DNA from: Crossiella sp. S99.2
GTDB lineage: Bacteria; Actinomycetota; Actinomycetes; Mycobacteriales; Pseudonocardiaceae
Direction of reading: 5' to 3'
NCBI RefSeq assembly: GCF_023094165.1
Contig: NZ_JALMDK010000023.1
Coordinates: 35,519-99,518, forward strand
DNA: 64,000 nucleotides
The notes under the pieces are model-generated. The model ran no database searches. It saw only the letters and a program-made list of their open reading frames with translations, and was not told the DNA's origin. This document shows positions 33,886 to 41,882 of this stretch, piece after piece (the stretch's first letter is position 1; the number at the start of each line of letters is the position of its first letter). The position numbers were made by a program, and so were the translations under genes.

Positions 33886-35645
33886 CGGTCCCGGGTGGTG
33901 GCGCGGCACACCGCCCCATCCGGGGTGCGCGGCAGCCGTCCGCTGTCCACCAGCACGACCCGGTCCAGCACCAGGCCGTGCCGGGCGGTCACCGCGCGCC
34001 GGACCTGACCGGCCACCTGCTGGGTGGAGCATTCCCGGACCCGTTCGGCCACCAGCACGGTGAGCACCCGGTCGAACTCGCGCACGGTGAACACCGCGGC
34101 CTGGTGCGCGCGCAACGCGGAATGCGCGCCGCCCACGGTGGCCTCCACGTCGTAGGGGTAGTGCTGGCGGTCGCGCACGGTCAGCAGTTCACCGACCCGG
34201 CCGAGCACGTACAGCTCGCCGTCGTCGATCAGGCCGAGGTCCCCGGTGCGCAGCCAGCCGTGCGCCGGGGCGTCCGCGTCCGGCAGGCGGTTGCCGAAGG
34301 GCCGCTCGCCCGGCTTGCGCCTGCCCCAGAATCCGGGGCCGAGCGCGCCGGAGACCCAGACTTCGCCGACCGCGCCGTCGGGGAGTGTCCGGCCGTTTGC
34401 CGAAGATCCGCTTGCGGGATCGAGCGTGGATCCAGTGGCCACGATCCGCACCCGGTGCCGGGTGGGGGTGCCGCTGGAGAGCAGGGTCAGCGCGTCGGGG
34501 GCGTTCTCCGCGCGTGGCTCGGCCCGGCCCCGGCGCAGCAGGGCCCGGTCGAAACCGGTGCGCCGGGGTTCGGCGGTGGTCACCGAGACCAGGGCGGCCG
34601 CGCCGACCGGCCCGTAGCCACAGCGCACCGCTTCGGGGCGGAGTCCGCATTCGGCGAAGGCGGCCAGGAACCGGCTCAGCGTCTGCGCCTGCGCGCTGGC
34701 CCCGTCCACGAACAGCGCGCGCACGTGGTCCAGCCGCAGCACCGCCTTCTCCTGGGCGCCGATCCGGGCCGCGCAGTAGCCGTAGGCGAAGTCGGGCGCG
34801 GCGCTGACCGCACCCGGGTTCGCGGTCAGGGCGCGCAGCCAGCGCTCGGGTTTGAGCAGGAACGCGGCCGGGTCCATCAGCACCGCGCGGGCCCGCACCG
34901 CGACCGGCGCGATCACCCCGAGCAGCAGGCCCTCGGCGTGGTGCAGCGGCAGCCAGCTCACCGAGGGCGACTGGCCGGGCAGCGCGCCGATGGACTCGAC
35001 CAGGGTGAGCGCGTTGTCCACCGCGTTGCGGAAGGTCACCTGGACCGCGCAGGGGGCGCCGGTCCAGGTCGGCGGGTATTGCAGGTAGGCCACGTCGTCG
35101 CCGGTGTGCCAGGCCGGTTCGACCTCGGCGCCGATCGCGTCGGGCAGCGCGTCCACCGCGACCACCTCGGGTTTGCGCAGGCCGTGGCTGTCCAGGAACC
35201 CGTCCACCGCGGCCAGCTGGGCGCGGGTGGTCAGCACCAGCCGCGGCCCGCAGTCGGCGAACATCGCGGCCAGCCTGCCCACCGTGCCGGGATGGCCGGG
35301 CGGGAACAGCGGCACCGCGATGATCCCGGCGCGCAACGCGGCCAGGAAGGCGATCACGTAGTCCGGCCCGTGCGGGGCGAGGATGGCCGCGCGCTGGCCA
35401 CGGCAGGCGCGGCGCTGGATCCAGGCGGCGACCGCGCTGACCCTGCGGTCCAGCTCGGCCCAGGTCAGCACGACGGCCTCGCCGAGCGGACGGGGACCGT
35501 GGTGGTCCAGGAAGGTCAGCGCCGGTTGATCGCCGAACCCGGCCGCCCAGCGGTTGAGGTTGTCCGGCAGCGACAATCCGCCCTGGTCCAGCTTATGGAA
35601 GAGCTGTTGCGGAATTAGTGCGGCAGCACGAAAAGACCCGATCAC
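33861..35645 (-). CDS. Fatty-acyl-AMP-ligase-like protein, probably catalytically dead
   Basis: 594 residues with the ANL fold and FAAL features (VPLFPPGHPG; SWLPLHHAEGLLLG; LRTGDLGLIDDGELYVLGR; HYPYDVEATVGG). The key motifs are lost. The phosphate loop, normally YTSGSTGxPKG, reads YPPTWTGAPCA. The A5 segment (usually YGMAE) reads YGPVGAA. The A10 catalytic Lys region (PxTxSGKxxR) reads PRTPDGAVCR. Both nucleotide-contacting Lys residues are therefore absent. The reading frame is intact, which suggests a maintained non-enzymatic role or very recent decay. The GTG at 35645 is chosen because GGAGGAG precedes it; the open frame extends to a TTG at 35690. No acyl carrier or PKS gene is adjacent. 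Confidence 0.8.
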   Translation of the reverse strand: MIGSFRAAALIPQQLFHKLDQGGLSLPDNLNRWAAGFGDQPALTFLDHHGPRPLGEAVVLTWAELDRRVSAVAAWIQRRACRGQRAAILAPHGPDYVIAFLAALRAGIIAVPLFPPGHPGTVGRLAAMFADCGPRLVLTTRAQLAAVDGFLDSHGLRKPEVVAVDALPDAIGAEVEPAWHTGDDVAYLQYPPTWTGAPCAVQVTFRNAVDNALTLVESIGALPGQSPSVSWLPLHHAEGLLLGVIAPVAVRARAVLMDPAAFLLKPERWLRALTANPGAVSAAPDFAYGYCAARIGAQEKAVLRLDHVRALFVDGASAQAQTLSRFLAAFAECGLRPEAVRCGYGPVGAAALVSVTTAEPRRTGFDRALLRRGRAEPRAENAPDALTLLSSGTPTRHRVRIVATGSTLDPASGSSANGRTLPDGAVGEVWVSGALGPGFWGRRKPGERPFGNRLPDADAPAHGWLRTGDLGLIDDGELYVLGRVGELLTVRDRQHYPYDVEATVGGAHSALRAHQAAVFTVREFDRVLTVLVAERVRECSTQQVAGQVRRAVTARHGLVLDRVVLVDSGRLPRTPDGAVCRATTRDRYLTGGFD

Positions 35646-35726
35646 AATGGTTTCTCCTCCGACTTCCCCGAGCTGGACGCTATTTATCAACGAGGAACAC
35701 TGTCAATAGCCAGGAGGTGAACCCCG

Positions 35727-35816
35727 GTGACATTCCGCCGACCACAAACCCGGCTCAGTCCCGCCCGCTGGGAATTTTGTGAGCCAGGTGACAAGTCGCC
35801 TTACACAATCGGGTGA
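35727..35816 (+). CDS. Possible 29-codon small ORF with a strong Shine-Dalgarno
   Basis: A GTG at 35727 is preceded by AGGAGGTGA at a normal distance, one of the best ribosome sites in the window, and the frame closes with TGA at 35814-35816 after 29 residues (MTFRRPQTRLSPARWEFC at the start). No homology recognised. It overlaps the beginning of the 35779 hypothetical gene in another frame. It could be a leader peptide coupling translation of that gene, or chance. Confidence 0.3.
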   Translation: MTFRRPQTRLSPARWEFCEPGDKSPYTIG

Positions 35817-36312
35817 CAACGATTGGGAACCGCGACTTTCTCGTGGCCGTGCCGTTGATCACGACATGGTGGAGTGCCGAACCGAGTCCGAGGCCGCAGT
35901 GGCCCTCACCGAGGTGGCCGGGCGTTTGCGCCAGGCGACCGAGGAGAGCTGCCAGTACCGCCGGGCCGAACTGTTGATCGGGATCGCCGAGTCCGTCCAG
36001 CGGATCAGCGATGACCTGGAGTGGCTGGTCGCCGCCCAGTACGAACCGGTGCCCCCGCCCCGGGCGGAGCACAGCGCCGAGGTCGTGGTCCGCCAGGCGC
36101 GCCTGGAACTGGTGCTGCCCAACGACGAGCTGGCCAGCGTCACGGTCAGCCCAGGCTTACGCGGCCCCGAGTGGAACGCCCAACCCTGGCTGCCGCTGCT
36201 CCCGATGAACGGCTCCATCCGCCTCGCCATCGAAGCCGCCCTGCGCCGCATGGGCCACGCCGTCACCGAAGCGATGGTCCCCTCCCCCATCACCGAACAC
36301 CGCGAAACCTAA
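35779..36312 (+). CDS. Hypothetical protein
   Basis: 177 residues from the GTG at 35779; an ATG at 35866 would give a 148-residue form beginning MVECRTESEAAVALTEVAG. Neither has a convincing ribosome site. Soluble and acidic, helical at the N-terminus (VAGRLRQATEESCQYRRAEL), no membrane segment, no recognised family. Codon use and third-position GC are like its neighbours. It is followed directly by the dispersed repeat at 36318. Function unknown. Confidence 0.55.
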   Translation: MSQVTSRLTQSGDNDWEPRLSRGRAVDHDMVECRTESEAAVALTEVAGRLRQATEESCQYRRAELLIGIAESVQRISDDLEWLVAAQYEPVPPPRAEHSAEVVVRQARLELVLPNDELASVTVSPGLRGPEWNAQPWLPLLPMNGSIRLAIEAALRRMGHAVTEAMVPSPITEHRET

Positions 36313-36317
36313 CCCGC

Positions 36318-36420
36318 GTGTTGGCCGTTGTCGTACGCCGAGTTGGCCGTTACGGACGCCAAGTTGGCCCAACTCGTACGCCGGCTTGGCCAAAGTCGTA
36401 CGCCGGGTTGGGCCAAGTGG
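36318..36420. repeat. Dispersed intergenic repeat, copy 2 (inverted relative to copy 1)
   Basis: About 103 bp of units such as GTGTTGGCCGTTGTCG and AAGTTGGCCCAACTCGTACG. It aligns unit by unit with the reverse complement of 1217-1323. It lies between the hypothetical gene and the HxlR gene, which are co-directional. Confidence 0.8.
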
Positions 36421-36499
36421 GCTGGCCGCGGGTGGTCTAGTCCGCTACCACCGCACGCGTCATTCCCACCCCTGCACTCCATGTGATACCAAGTTACCC

Positions 36500-36922
36500 A
36501 TGGGAAGTACGCAGGTGAAGACGGACTGGATCCCCGATGCGGAGGTGCGGGACGTCTACTCCCGCCAGTGCCCCTGCCGGGGTCTGCTCGACATGCTCGC
36601 CGACAAGTGGACCGCGCTGACCATCGGCGCGCTGGAGGACGGCCCGCGCCGGTTCGGCCAGCTCCGGGTGAAGCTGGAGGGCATCAGCCAGAAGATGCTC
36701 ACCCAGACCCTGCGCACCCTCGAACGCGACGGCCTGGTCACCCGCACCGTGTACCCGACCGTGCCGCTGCGGGTGGACTACGAGCTGACCGAGCTGGGCC
36801 ATTCGGCCGCCGAGCCACTGGCCGCGGTGCGCGCCTGGTCCACCGGCAACCTGCCGCAGGTGGTGACCGCGCGGCGGGCCTTCGACCAGCGGGCCGCGGA
36901 CGTGCCGCAGCCCTCCTCCTAG
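36500..36922 (+). CDS. HxlR-family winged-helix transcriptional regulator
   Basis: 140 residues. HxlR proteins open with a Cys-containing segment before the DNA-binding winged helix; here it is CPCRGLLDMLADKWTALTIG, then RFGQLRVKLEGISQKMLTQT and LRTLERDGLVTRTVYPTVP, all well conserved. The N-terminal Cys residues can serve as redox or aldehyde sensors in the family. The ATG at 36500 lies next to a short GTGATACC/GTTACC sequence that may be the promoter or operator. It ends 35 bp before the cobalamin riboswitch but need not be functionally linked to it. No divergent target gene is visible. Confidence 0.88.
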   Translation: MGSTQVKTDWIPDAEVRDVYSRQCPCRGLLDMLADKWTALTIGALEDGPRRFGQLRVKLEGISQKMLTQTLRTLERDGLVTRTVYPTVPLRVDYELTELGHSAAEPLAAVRAWSTGNLPQVVTARRAFDQRAADVPQPSS

Positions 36923-36957
36923 CCGCTTGTGTCCTCGCCATACCGCGCCGTACCGTC

Positions 36958-37085
36958 AGGATCTGTCTCAGTACAGGGGAAGCCGGTCAAATCCCGGCGC
37001 TGACCCGCAACCGTAGGCGATCTTCCCGATCGCGAGCCGGACTGCCTGACTGAGCTGCGCGGCTTCATCTGTCGAGGACTACAGG
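36958..37085 (+). ncRNA. Cobalamin riboswitch
   Basis: The diagnostic core is present: GGGGAAGCCGGTCAAATCCC followed by GGCGCTGACCCGCAACCGTA, then a B12-box-like GAGCCGGACTGCCTGACT near 37034-37051. It starts shortly after the HxlR stop and ends about 60 bp before the first gene of the transcobalamin/ECF operon. Cobalamin should repress that operon. Confidence 0.95.
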
Positions 37086-37148
37086 GTGGAGCCGGTTGGC
37101 TCCCCTGTGCGCCTGCCGGACTCGACCACCGCGAGGAAGGCACTGGGG

Positions 37149-39908
37149 ATGAACCAGATCTGGCGGCGAGCGCTGTCCGCGTTCGCCGGGGCAGCACTGT
37201 TATTGACCATGGCCGCGCCACTGGCCGCGGCCGCGCCGGCACCGGTCCCCGGCAGTCCCGGCTACTGCCCGGACGGCAACGGGGTCACCGTGGTGGTGGA
37301 CTTCCAGGAGCTGGGCGGGGACACCGAGATCCGCTGCGCGCCCGGCGAGCAGGCATCCGGGCTGACCGCGCTGGAGAACTCCGGCTTCGTCGTCGAGGGC
37401 ACCCGGCGCTGGGGCAAGGCGTTCATCTGCCGCATCCAGGGCAAGCCGGGCGCGGACACCGAACGCTGCATCGACACCCCGCCGGCCAGCGCGTACTGGG
37501 CCTACTGGCACGCGCCCAACGGCGGCGCCTGGGCCTACAGCACCTCCGGCGTGACCGGGCGCAAGCCTCCGCTGGGCAGCTTCGAGGGCTGGTCCTTCTC
37601 CAAGGACAAGACCGGCAGCACCAACCCGCCGCCGCGAGTGGCCCCGGTCCGGCCCACCGTGGCCGCGCCCAAGACCACGCCCAAGCCGGAGACCAAGACC
37701 ACGCCCAAGACCGACGACGTCGCCGCGGGTGGTCCGGAGGCGAGCCGCTGGCTGGCCGGCTTTCTCAAGGACGGCCTGCTGCCCGGCATGGTCGGCCCCG
37801 AGAAGCCCGACCACGGGCTGACCCTGGACGCGCTGTTCGCGCTGGTGGCCACCAAGGCGGATCCGGCGGCCCAGCAGCAGATCACCGGTGCGCTGGAACG
37901 CACCGTGCTGGACTACATCGGCAACCCGTGGAGTGAGAACCCGAACGAACGCCAGGGCGACCAGACCGCGAAAGCACTGCTGGGCGCGGTGGCCGCGGGC
38001 GTGGACCCGACCGACTTCGGCGGCGTCGACCTGCGTCAGGAGACGCTGAACCTGATCGCGGGCGCCGACGCGGGCGCGTACGCGGGCGAGCTGCGCGACC
38101 GGGACGTGAAACCGAAGTCCGAGACCAACCTGTTCGGCCAGAGCTTCGCGGTGCTGGGCCTGGCCCGCAGCGGCGGAGTCCCGCAGCCGGTGGTGGACTT
38201 CCTGGTCAAGCAGCAGTGCGCGACAGGCGGATTCCGGTTGTCCTGGACCAGCTTCGGCGCCACCGGCGCCCGCTGCGACGAGGACCCCACGGCGGTGCTG
38301 GACCCGGACTCCTCCGGGATGGCGGTACAGGCCCTGCTGGCCGCGGCCAAAACCGGCAGCACCGGCGCGGCGGACGCGGCCACCAAAGGGCTGAACTGGC
38401 TGGAGAGCAAGCAGGACGAGGCCGGCGGCATCGGCGGCTCCGGCCCGACCGCGCCCTCCAACACCAACAGCACCGGACTCGGCGGGCAGGCACTGGCCGC
38501 CGGTGGCCGGACCAAGGCGGCCGAGCGGGCCGCCGAGTTCGTCCGCTCGCACCAGCTCACCAAGGACAACGGCGGCAAGGCCAGCGCCCAAGCCGGCGGC
38601 ATCGCCTGGAACCGCGCCCAGTTCGACGAGGCGGTCAAGGACGGCTTCCCCGAACTGCCGGGCGCGCAGGACTCCTGGCGCCGGGCCACCGCGCAGGCGC
38701 TGCTCACCCTGGCCGGGGTGCCGCTCGGTGAACTGGGTCCGGACGTCCCGGACGCGGGCCCCAACGGCAAGCTGGCCAAGTACCTGACCGGCAAACTGGT
38801 CAATGGCGACCACGTGGAGGTCACCGCGGGCACACAGTCCTTTGTGGACTACGGCCAGACCGCGGACGTGGCCTACGGCCTGTTGCTCTCCGGCAGGCAG
38901 CCCAGCAGCCTGACCAAGGTGCTGGCCTTCCTGGACAAGAAGGACAGCGTCGAGACCTACACCCAGGGCAAGGGCTTCGACAAGCCGGGCGCCCGCTACG
39001 CCGGGGCCACCGCCAAGCTCGCCTTTCTGTTCACCCTGGCCGGGAAGAACCCGCGCGCGGTCGGCGGCATCGACCTGGTGGACCAGCTCAGCGGACTGCT
39101 CGGGGACAACGGCCGATTCGCCGACATCAGCGATTTCGGCAACAACGCCAACACCTTCGGCCAGTCCTTCGGCATCCTCGCGCTGACCGCGGTGGGTGAT
39201 TCCACCCGCGCGGACAAGGCGGCCACCGCACTGGTCGCGGCCCGTTGCAAGGACGCCACCATGCCGGTCGGCTTCCCTGCCGCCGAGGGCTGTGCCACTG
39301 GCATCCCGGATGCCACCGGCCTGGCCCTGCAGGCGCTCAACGCGGTGCCCAAGGGCGGCGGCGCGCTGAGCCAGGAACGCAAGACCGCGCTGACCGAGTC
39401 GGTGCGCGCGCTGGAGAAACTGCGCCAGGGCAACGGTTCCTGGACCGGACCGGGTGGCCAGAACGTCAACAGCACCGCCTACGCCACCATGGGCCTGCTC
39501 GGTGTGCGCCAGGAGGCCAAGGACAGCCGCGCCTGGCTGCTCAGCCTGCAACGCCAGGACGGCGGCCTGCCGCTCAACCCCGGCGCCGAGAGCAACCTCC
39601 TGGCCAGTGCCCAGGCCCTGCCCGCCACCGCCGGGAAGTCCTTCCTCACCAAGGACAACGGCCCGGTCAAGCCGGCCGAGCGGGTGGCCAAGCCTGCCGA
39701 CCCGAAACCCGAGCCCAAACCGACCGACCCGCCGCAGCCGGACCCCGCGCCCGGCAACGATCCCGGCCCGGCCCCGCAGCCGCAGTACCGCCCGGTCGCA
39801 CTGGCCCGCACCGGCGCCGAGGTCTCCGAAACCCTGCTCGCGGGCGCGCTGCTGCTGGGCGCCGGAGCGGCCATGGTGGTGCTGACCCGCAGGCGGCGAG
39901 CCGCATGA
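37149..39908 (+). CDS. Surface transcobalamin-like protein: DUF4430 + double alpha-barrel, LAxTG-anchored
   Basis: 919 residues. Signal peptide (1-30, ending APLAAAAPA); DUF4430/transcobalamin C-terminal-like domain (about 37-165, four Cys, GSFEGWSFSKD); Pro/Lys/Thr linker; two copies of a helical-barrel repeat (about 195-530 and 560-845) resembling terpene-cyclase/transcobalamin alpha6-alpha6 barrels. Paired blocks are NLFGQSFAVLGLARSG with NTFGQSFGILALTAVG, and PDSSGMAVQALLAA with PDATGLALQALNAV. A Pro-rich tail leads to LARTG, a hydrophobic stretch and RRRR, a class E (LAxTG) sortase signal. Human transcobalamin joins the same two fold types in the opposite order. Downstream of a cobalamin riboswitch and upstream of ECF genes, it is predicted to capture cobalamin at the cell wall. 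ATG at 37149 starts the signal peptide. Confidence 0.85.
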   Translation: MNQIWRRALSAFAGAALLLTMAAPLAAAAPAPVPGSPGYCPDGNGVTVVVDFQELGGDTEIRCAPGEQASGLTALENSGFVVEGTRRWGKAFICRIQGKPGADTERCIDTPPASAYWAYWHAPNGGAWAYSTSGVTGRKPPLGSFEGWSFSKDKTGSTNPPPRVAPVRPTVAAPKTTPKPETKTTPKTDDVAAGGPEASRWLAGFLKDGLLPGMVGPEKPDHGLTLDALFALVATKADPAAQQQITGALERTVLDYIGNPWSENPNERQGDQTAKALLGAVAAGVDPTDFGGVDLRQETLNLIAGADAGAYAGELRDRDVKPKSETNLFGQSFAVLGLARSGGVPQPVVDFLVKQQCATGGFRLSWTSFGATGARCDEDPTAVLDPDSSGMAVQALLAAAKTGSTGAADAATKGLNWLESKQDEAGGIGGSGPTAPSNTNSTGLGGQALAAGGRTKAAERAAEFVRSHQLTKDNGGKASAQAGGIAWNRAQFDEAVKDGFPELPGAQDSWRRATAQALLTLAGVPLGELGPDVPDAGPNGKLAKYLTGKLVNGDHVEVTAGTQSFVDYGQTADVAYGLLLSGRQPSSLTKVLAFLDKKDSVETYTQGKGFDKPGARYAGATAKLAFLFTLAGKNPRAVGGIDLVDQLSGLLGDNGRFADISDFGNNANTFGQSFGILALTAVGDSTRADKAATALVAARCKDATMPVGFPAAEGCATGIPDATGLALQALNAVPKGGGALSQERKTALTESVRALEKLRQGNGSWTGPGGQNVNSTAYATMGLLGVRQEAKDSRAWLLSLQRQDGGLPLNPGAESNLLASAQALPATAGKSFLTKDNGPVKPAERVAKPADPKPEPKPTDPPQPDPAPGNDPGPAPQPQYRPVALARTGAEVSETLLAGALLLGAGAAMVVLTRRRRAA

Positions 39909-40765
39909 CCGCACTACACAGGCTGATCGTCGTGCTCGCGGTCCTCGCGGGCACGACGATCGGCGCGCCACCGGCCTTCGCCGCGGGCACCCCCGGCTAC
40001 TGCCCCGACGACACCGGCGTCACCGTGATCATCGACTTCCAGCAGCTCGGCGGCAGCACGATCATCCGTTGTGCGCCAGGAAAACAGGCCAGCGGCCATG
40101 CCGCGCTGCGCGCCGCGGGCATCAACATCACCGGCACCGCCCGCTGGGGCGAGGCGTTCGTCTGCCGCATCGAGGGCAAACCGGGCTCGGACACCGAGCC
40201 CTGCATGGACACCCCGCCGGCCAGCGCCTACTGGTCCTACTGGCACGCGCCCAACGGCGGCGGCTGGACCTACAGCCAGCTGGGCGTGCTGAACCGGACG
40301 CCCCCGCCGGGCAGCTTCGAGGGCTGGTCCTTCTCCAAGGACCGCACCGCCGAGTCCAACCCGGCCCCCCGCATCGCCCCCAAGCGCCCCAACCCCCAGC
40401 AACCGCCACGCACCAACCAGCCGCCACCCGGCAACCCACCGCCCCCCGGCGGCAACCCACCACCCGGCGGTCAGCCGCCGCCTGGCGCGAACCCGCCACC
40501 CAGCTCGGAAACCCCGCCGCCCAGCGGCGAACCCACCTCGGCGACCACCCCACCGTCCACTTCGGACACGCCAACCTCGTCGAGCGCACCGCCGTCCACC
40601 AGTGAGGGCCTGGCCTGGACCGGCGGCGTGGAAGCCGAGAAACCCAAACCGGAGCAGGGTTTCCCGCTCTCCACCGCACTCGGCATCGGCGCGGTGGCCG
40701 TGCTCGTGCTCGGCGCGGGCCTGCTGGCCTGGCGTCGCCGCCGCAACGCCGACAACCCGAGCTGA
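39905..40765 (+). CDS. DUF4430 (transcobalamin beta-domain-like) wall-anchored protein
   Basis: 286 residues, overlapping the previous gene by 4 bp (ATGA). Signal peptide to about residue 27 (PPAFAAG); a DUF4430 domain nearly identical in pattern to that of the larger protein (PGYCPDDTGVTVIIDFQQLG, RCAPGKQASG, WGEAFVCRIEGKPG, GSFEGWSFSKD); a long Pro/Gly/Ser/Thr wall-spanning linker (about 150-240); then LAWTG, a membrane segment and RRRR, a second LAxTG sortase signal. It lacks the helical barrel. It may act as a short-range cobalamin relay between the large surface protein and the ECF transporter (inference from order and architecture). Confidence 0.85.
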   Translation: MTALHRLIVVLAVLAGTTIGAPPAFAAGTPGYCPDDTGVTVIIDFQQLGGSTIIRCAPGKQASGHAALRAAGINITGTARWGEAFVCRIEGKPGSDTEPCMDTPPASAYWSYWHAPNGGGWTYSQLGVLNRTPPPGSFEGWSFSKDRTAESNPAPRIAPKRPNPQQPPRTNQPPPGNPPPPGGNPPPGGQPPPGANPPPSSETPPPSGEPTSATTPPSTSDTPTSSSAPPSTSEGLAWTGGVEAEKPKPEQGFPLSTALGIGAVAVLVLGAGLLAWRRRRNADNPS

Positions 40766-40766
40766 C

Positions 40767-41882
40767 GTGACCCTGACCCAAGCCGTGACGCGGCTGTCCG
40801 CCCGGCTGCCCCGCACCCTCCATCCCGGCGCGTGGTGGGTGTGGGCGCTGGGCCTGGCCACCGCGGCCGGCCGCACCACCAACCCGCTGCTGCTGATCAT
40901 GATCCTGGCCGTGGCCGGATACGTGGTGGTCAGCCGCCGCGGCAACGCGCCCTGGGCGCTGGCCTTCCGGATGTACCTGATGTTCGGCGCGTTCATCATC
41001 CTGATGCGGGTGCTGTTCCGGATCATCTTCGGCGGCGGCCAGGGCGAGACGGTCCTGTTCACCCTGCCGCAGATCGTGCTGCCCGAACTGGTCGCGGGCA
41101 TCCGCCTGTTCGGCCCGGTGGCCGCCGAACAACTGCTGGGCGGCCTCTACGACGGCCTGCGCCTGGCCACCATGCTGATCTGCCTGGGCGCCGCCAACGC
41201 CCTGGCCAACCCCAAACGCATGCTCAAAGCCGTCCCCGGCGCCCTGTATGAGGTCGGCTCGGCCGTCGTGGTCGCCCTTTCCGTGGCCCCGCAACTGATT
41301 GAGAGCGTGCACCGGGTCCGCCGCGCCCGCCGCCTGCGTGGTGGCAGGCAACGCGGCATGCGCGCCCTGCGCGGCATCGTCATCCCGGTCCTGGCCGACG
41401 CCCTGGACCGCTCGCTGCTGCTGGCCGCCGCGATGGACTCCCGCGGCTACGGCCGCCGCGGCACCGCGAGCCCCAGATCCCGCCTGCTCACCGGCACCCT
41501 GGTACTACTCGGCCTCTCCGGCGTCTGCGTCGGCGTCTACGGCCTCCTCGACGGCACCACACCCCGGGCCCTCGGCCTGCCCTTCCTGGTGGGCGGACTC
41601 GCCATCGCCGCAACGGGTTTCGTCATCGGCGGCAAACGAGTCCAGCGCAGCATCTACCGCCCCGACCACTGGCACCTGCCGGAAATCCTGGTCGCCGCCA
41701 CCGGCATCACCGCGGGCGCCCTGCTCTTCCTCACCGGCGCGGTCGACCCGGCCAACCTCTACCCCTCGCTGAACCCGCTGGCCTGGCCCGAACTGTCCGT
41801 CCTGCCCACCCTCGGTGTGCTCATCGCCGTGCTGCCCGCCTGGCTCAGCCCACCCCCACCCACCACGGAGCAACACCGGTGA
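40767..41882 (+). CDS. ecfT: ECF transporter transmembrane component (EcfT/CbiQ type)
   Basis: 371 residues, GTG start 1 bp after the previous stop; the open frame further upstream belongs to the preceding gene's region. N-terminal helices (TTNPLLLIMILAVAGYVVV), then the coupling region with the paired A-R-G motifs of EcfT, here RRARRLRGG and AAAMDSRGYG, which contact the two ATPase domains. Extra helices follow at the C-terminus (about 255-365), longer than most EcfT proteins. It links the S component to the ATPase encoded next. Confidence 0.9.
   Translation: MTLTQAVTRLSARLPRTLHPGAWWVWALGLATAAGRTTNPLLLIMILAVAGYVVVSRRGNAPWALAFRMYLMFGAFIILMRVLFRIIFGGGQGETVLFTLPQIVLPELVAGIRLFGPVAAEQLLGGLYDGLRLATMLICLGAANALANPKRMLKAVPGALYEVGSAVVVALSVAPQLIESVHRVRRARRLRGGRQRGMRALRGIVIPVLADALDRSLLLAAAMDSRGYGRRGTASPRSRLLTGTLVLLGLSGVCVGVYGLLDGTTPRALGLPFLVGGLAIAATGFVIGGKRVQRSIYRPDHWHLPEILVAATGITAGALLFLTGAVDPANLYPSLNPLAWPELSVLPTLGVLIAVLPAWLSPPPPTTEQHR

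Noticed and set aside
33861..35645. FAAL as the source of a lipid tail on the siderophore (mycobactin-like)
   Set aside because: Catalytic motifs are lost, and no acyl carrier protein, starter C domain or lysine acyltransferase is present; NRPS1 starts with an ArCP.
36318..36420. CRISPR array or tandem terminator at the TTGGCCAA units
   Set aside because: Units are variable in length and spacing, have no unique spacers and no cas genes, and lack T-tracts.
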